Assembly (NCBI RefSeq): GCF_900070205.1
Contig: NZ_FAOO01000012.1
Span: forward strand, 1 to 64,000
Reading direction: 5' to 3'
DNA length: 64,000 nucleotides
Source: Candidatus Thermokryptus mobilis
GTDB taxonomy: Bacteria; Bacteroidota; Ignavibacteria; Kryptoniales; Kryptoniaceae
Part shown: positions 62,439-64,000 of the stretch, in pieces
Position numbering within the stretch: the stretch's first letter is position 1
Layout: each line of letters opens with the position of its first letter
Made by a program: the position numbers and the translations under genes
Notes under the pieces: generated by a model
What the model was told of the DNA's origin: nothing
Seen by the model: only the letters and a program-made list of their open reading frames with translations
Databases searched by the model: none

Positions 62439-64000
62439 TTAAACGGTCAAACTTCTTAATACCTTATAGAATTTTTCATTCTCGGCATCGTTGATATACG
62501 ATTCAATGAAATTCACATCTTTGATCCTCTCAATCAGAACGTTAAAACTCTCCAGCGCTTTTTCAAGGTAGTTCAAATACTTAATTTCAACTCCCCTGCT
62601 TTCGTAATAACGCGCCATTTCAAGATAAACCTTCCAAGCGAACTCACTGAATTCATCTCCAAGCTCATACAAAGCTTTGTTCAAACTTCTAAAAGAAGCT
62701 GACTTGTCATCTAAAGCAAGCGAAACCAAAAAGAACACTAAAGCTTTTGTATAACGGTCATCAACAAACTCAACGAAATTTTCAACGGAATCCAAAACTT
62801 TTCCCAAGTTATTTATTTTTCCTGATACATAATTTAATTTGAGAAGAGAAATTAAAATTCTCAATTTAAATTCAAAATCTTCTTTATCTGTCTCATCTTC
62901 TAACAGCTTAAAAAGAATTTCCTCGGCTAATTTGAAATCACCCTCTTTCATTAAAACCAATGCATTAAAGTAATCTCTAATGTTAGATTGGAATCTCTCA
63001 CAATTTTCATCAATCCACTTAAAAACTTCCCTAGCTCGCTTTGCATCCCCCACATAAAGAAACATAAGGAAGAGCAAGCGCTTTATCTCACAAATGCCAC
63101 CTCTATCCCCCGTTTTCTCATAAAGCTTTTCTGCTTGAATCAAGTTATCATACGCCTCACTAAGTTTATACTCCTCTATCAACACTTCGCCCATGTTCCC
63201 GAGGACATTCGCCATCCCTGGGATATCCCCAATCGTCCTGTAAATCGCCATCGCCTTTTGATAATTCTCAATCGCCGATTGATAATTTCTGCGCTTGAAG
63301 TGACTTATACCGATATTGTTGTAAATGTGAGCAGTTTGTGTTAAGTTTCCAACTGTTTCAGAAATCTCTATAGCCCTTTTCCAAAAATTTATCGCTTCAT
63401 CATACTTTCCAATTATACTATAAAAGTTCGCCAAGTTATTGTATCCAGCGATAATTTTTAATTTATCTCCTTTCTTGTTCCTACTCTCAACACTTATCTC
63501 AAAACAACTCTTTGCTTTATCAAGATTTCCCCTCATTTGATAAATTATCCCGAGCCCAGCGTAAAAATCGCCGATCAATTTCGTTTTTGAAACAAATTTT
63601 AAAATTTTATCATAGTCATAAGCATTCAAAATTGAAAAAGCGACTTCAACATCACCACTTATTGCTAAAATTTGTGACATTTTCATCGCAACCCTCATCC
63701 TATCATAAACGCTATCTGAAATTTTCATCCCTTGTCTTAAAATCAAAAACGCCGATTCAGTGTCACCAAGATGAAAATATGCATCTGACTTCAATTCAAA
63801 CACATCAACCCCATTAACATCTTCAAGGAGAGAAAGAACCGCTTTGAAATTCCCAATTTTAATGTTAAGTTCCGCAAGCTTTAATTTAAACGATGGTTTT
63901 AAATAATCAGGTAATAAATCAAAAAAAAGTTCACAAAGACCTATCGCCTTCTTAAAGTCACCCCTTGAAACAAGGTTTTCAATTCCAATTTCTGCAAACC
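62439..64000 (-). CDS. Tetratricopeptide repeat protein, 5' end outside the window
   Basis: At least 520 residues. The frame stays open past the GTG at 63801-63803 to the window edge, and the upstream part is also TPR-like (FDLLPDYLKPSFKLKLAEL), so the start lies outside. TPR units run through most of it (GLGIIYQMRGNLDKAKSCF, NLANFYSIIGKYDEAINFW, NIGISHFKRRNYQSAIENY, NMGEVLIEEYKLSEAYDNL), followed by about 220 helical residues. It ends 2 bases before the sigma-54 activator start, so the two are translated together. It may bind and control the activator. An enzymatic domain at the missing N-terminus cannot be excluded. Confidence 0.83.
   Translation of the reverse strand, partial: FAEIGIENLVSRGDFKKAIGLCELFFDLLPDYLKPSFKLKLAELNIKIGNFKAVLSLLEDVNGVDVFELKSDAYFHLGDTESAFLILRQGMKISDSVYDRMRVAMKMSQILAISGDVEVAFSILNAYDYDKILKFVSKTKLIGDFYAGLGIIYQMRGNLDKAKSCFEISVESRNKKGDKLKIIAGYNNLANFYSIIGKYDEAINFWKRAIEISETVGNLTQTAHIYNNIGISHFKRRNYQSAIENYQKAMAIYRTIGDIPGMANVLGNMGEVLIEEYKLSEAYDNLIQAEKLYEKTGDRGGICEIKRLLFLMFLYVGDAKRAREVFKWIDENCERFQSNIRDYFNALVLMKEGDFKLAEEILFKLLEDETDKEDFEFKLRILISLLKLNYVSGKINNLGKVLDSVENFVEFVDDRYTKALVFFLVSLALDDKSASFRSLNKALYELGDEFSEFAWKVYLEMARYYESRGVEIKYLNYLEKALESFNVLIERIKDVNFIESYINDAENEKFYKVLRSLTV

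Overview
The window looks like a piece of chromosome from a low-GC, Gram-negative bacterium of the FCB (Bacteroidetes/Chlorobi) superphylum. I think an Ignavibacteria- or Kryptonia-like lineage is likely, because the window has a 2190-residue SprA-type protein of the type 9 secretion system (T9SS), a PorV/PorQ-like barrel, secreted proteins with the C-terminal NYPNPFNP sorting domain, and a TonB receptor with a carboxypeptidase-like N-terminal domain. Promoters that can be read are ordinary sigma-70 type (TTGAxx, 17 bases, TATATT or TAAATT), not the TAnnTTTG type of classical Bacteroidetes. No plasmid, phage or insertion sequence is visible. This is mostly core chromosome.

Layout. 1-393: start of a GT2 glycosyltransferase, running off the left edge. 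465-3917: sdhCDAB (succinate dehydrogenase) with promoter and terminator. 3.9-8.1 kb: DUF971 protein, radical SAM protein, SLC13 Na+/dicarboxylate symporter. 7.1-12.5 kb (minus): ruvB, a PPC/DUF296 protein, an acylating aldehyde dehydrogenase, 3-methyladenine glycosylase, a macro-domain protein and a hydroxyacid dehydrogenase, apparently one operon. 12.5-14.4 kb: tRNA-Leu(GAG) between two genes that have lost their 5' ends. 14.5-18.3 kb (plus): ApbE flavin transferase, coiled-coil porin, FMN-binding protein and an 8-TM protein, behind a sigma-70 promoter with a perfect palindrome on it.

18.3-28.8 kb (minus): nadE, a WbpB-WbpD-like fusion, an SppA protease with an added barrel-like N-terminus, nikR, suhB, rsmI, a polysaccharide deacetylase, dut and a membrane pyrophosphatase, with queF on the plus strand. 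28.9-35 kb (minus): a T9SS cargo protein behind a CRP-like promoter, hutI, a 71-residue protein, a TIGR01777 epimerase, and glyS broken by a one-base frameshift. 35.1-36.8 kb (plus): PmbA/TldE and DUF1232 proteins. 36.9-54.3 kb (minus): an isolated cas6, an M14-like peptidase, a PorV-like barrel, a large secreted protein, a TonB receptor and sprA. 54.5-57.3 kb (plus): M24 peptidase lipoprotein, methyltransferase, ftsE. 57.3-64 kb (minus): a signalling block of TPR protein, sigma-54 activator, lipoprotein, TPR protein and GAF histidine kinase.

The best candidates for something new are the ApbE/porin/FMN/8-TM operon, which reads as a possibly metal-regulated extracytoplasmic flavin electron-transfer system, and the TPR/sigma-54/lipoprotein/TPR/kinase block, whose 509-bp gap contains a dyad and a sigma-54-like element in the expected order. 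The glyS frameshift and the truncated genes beside tRNA-Leu also need checking, since each could be real or an assembly fault.
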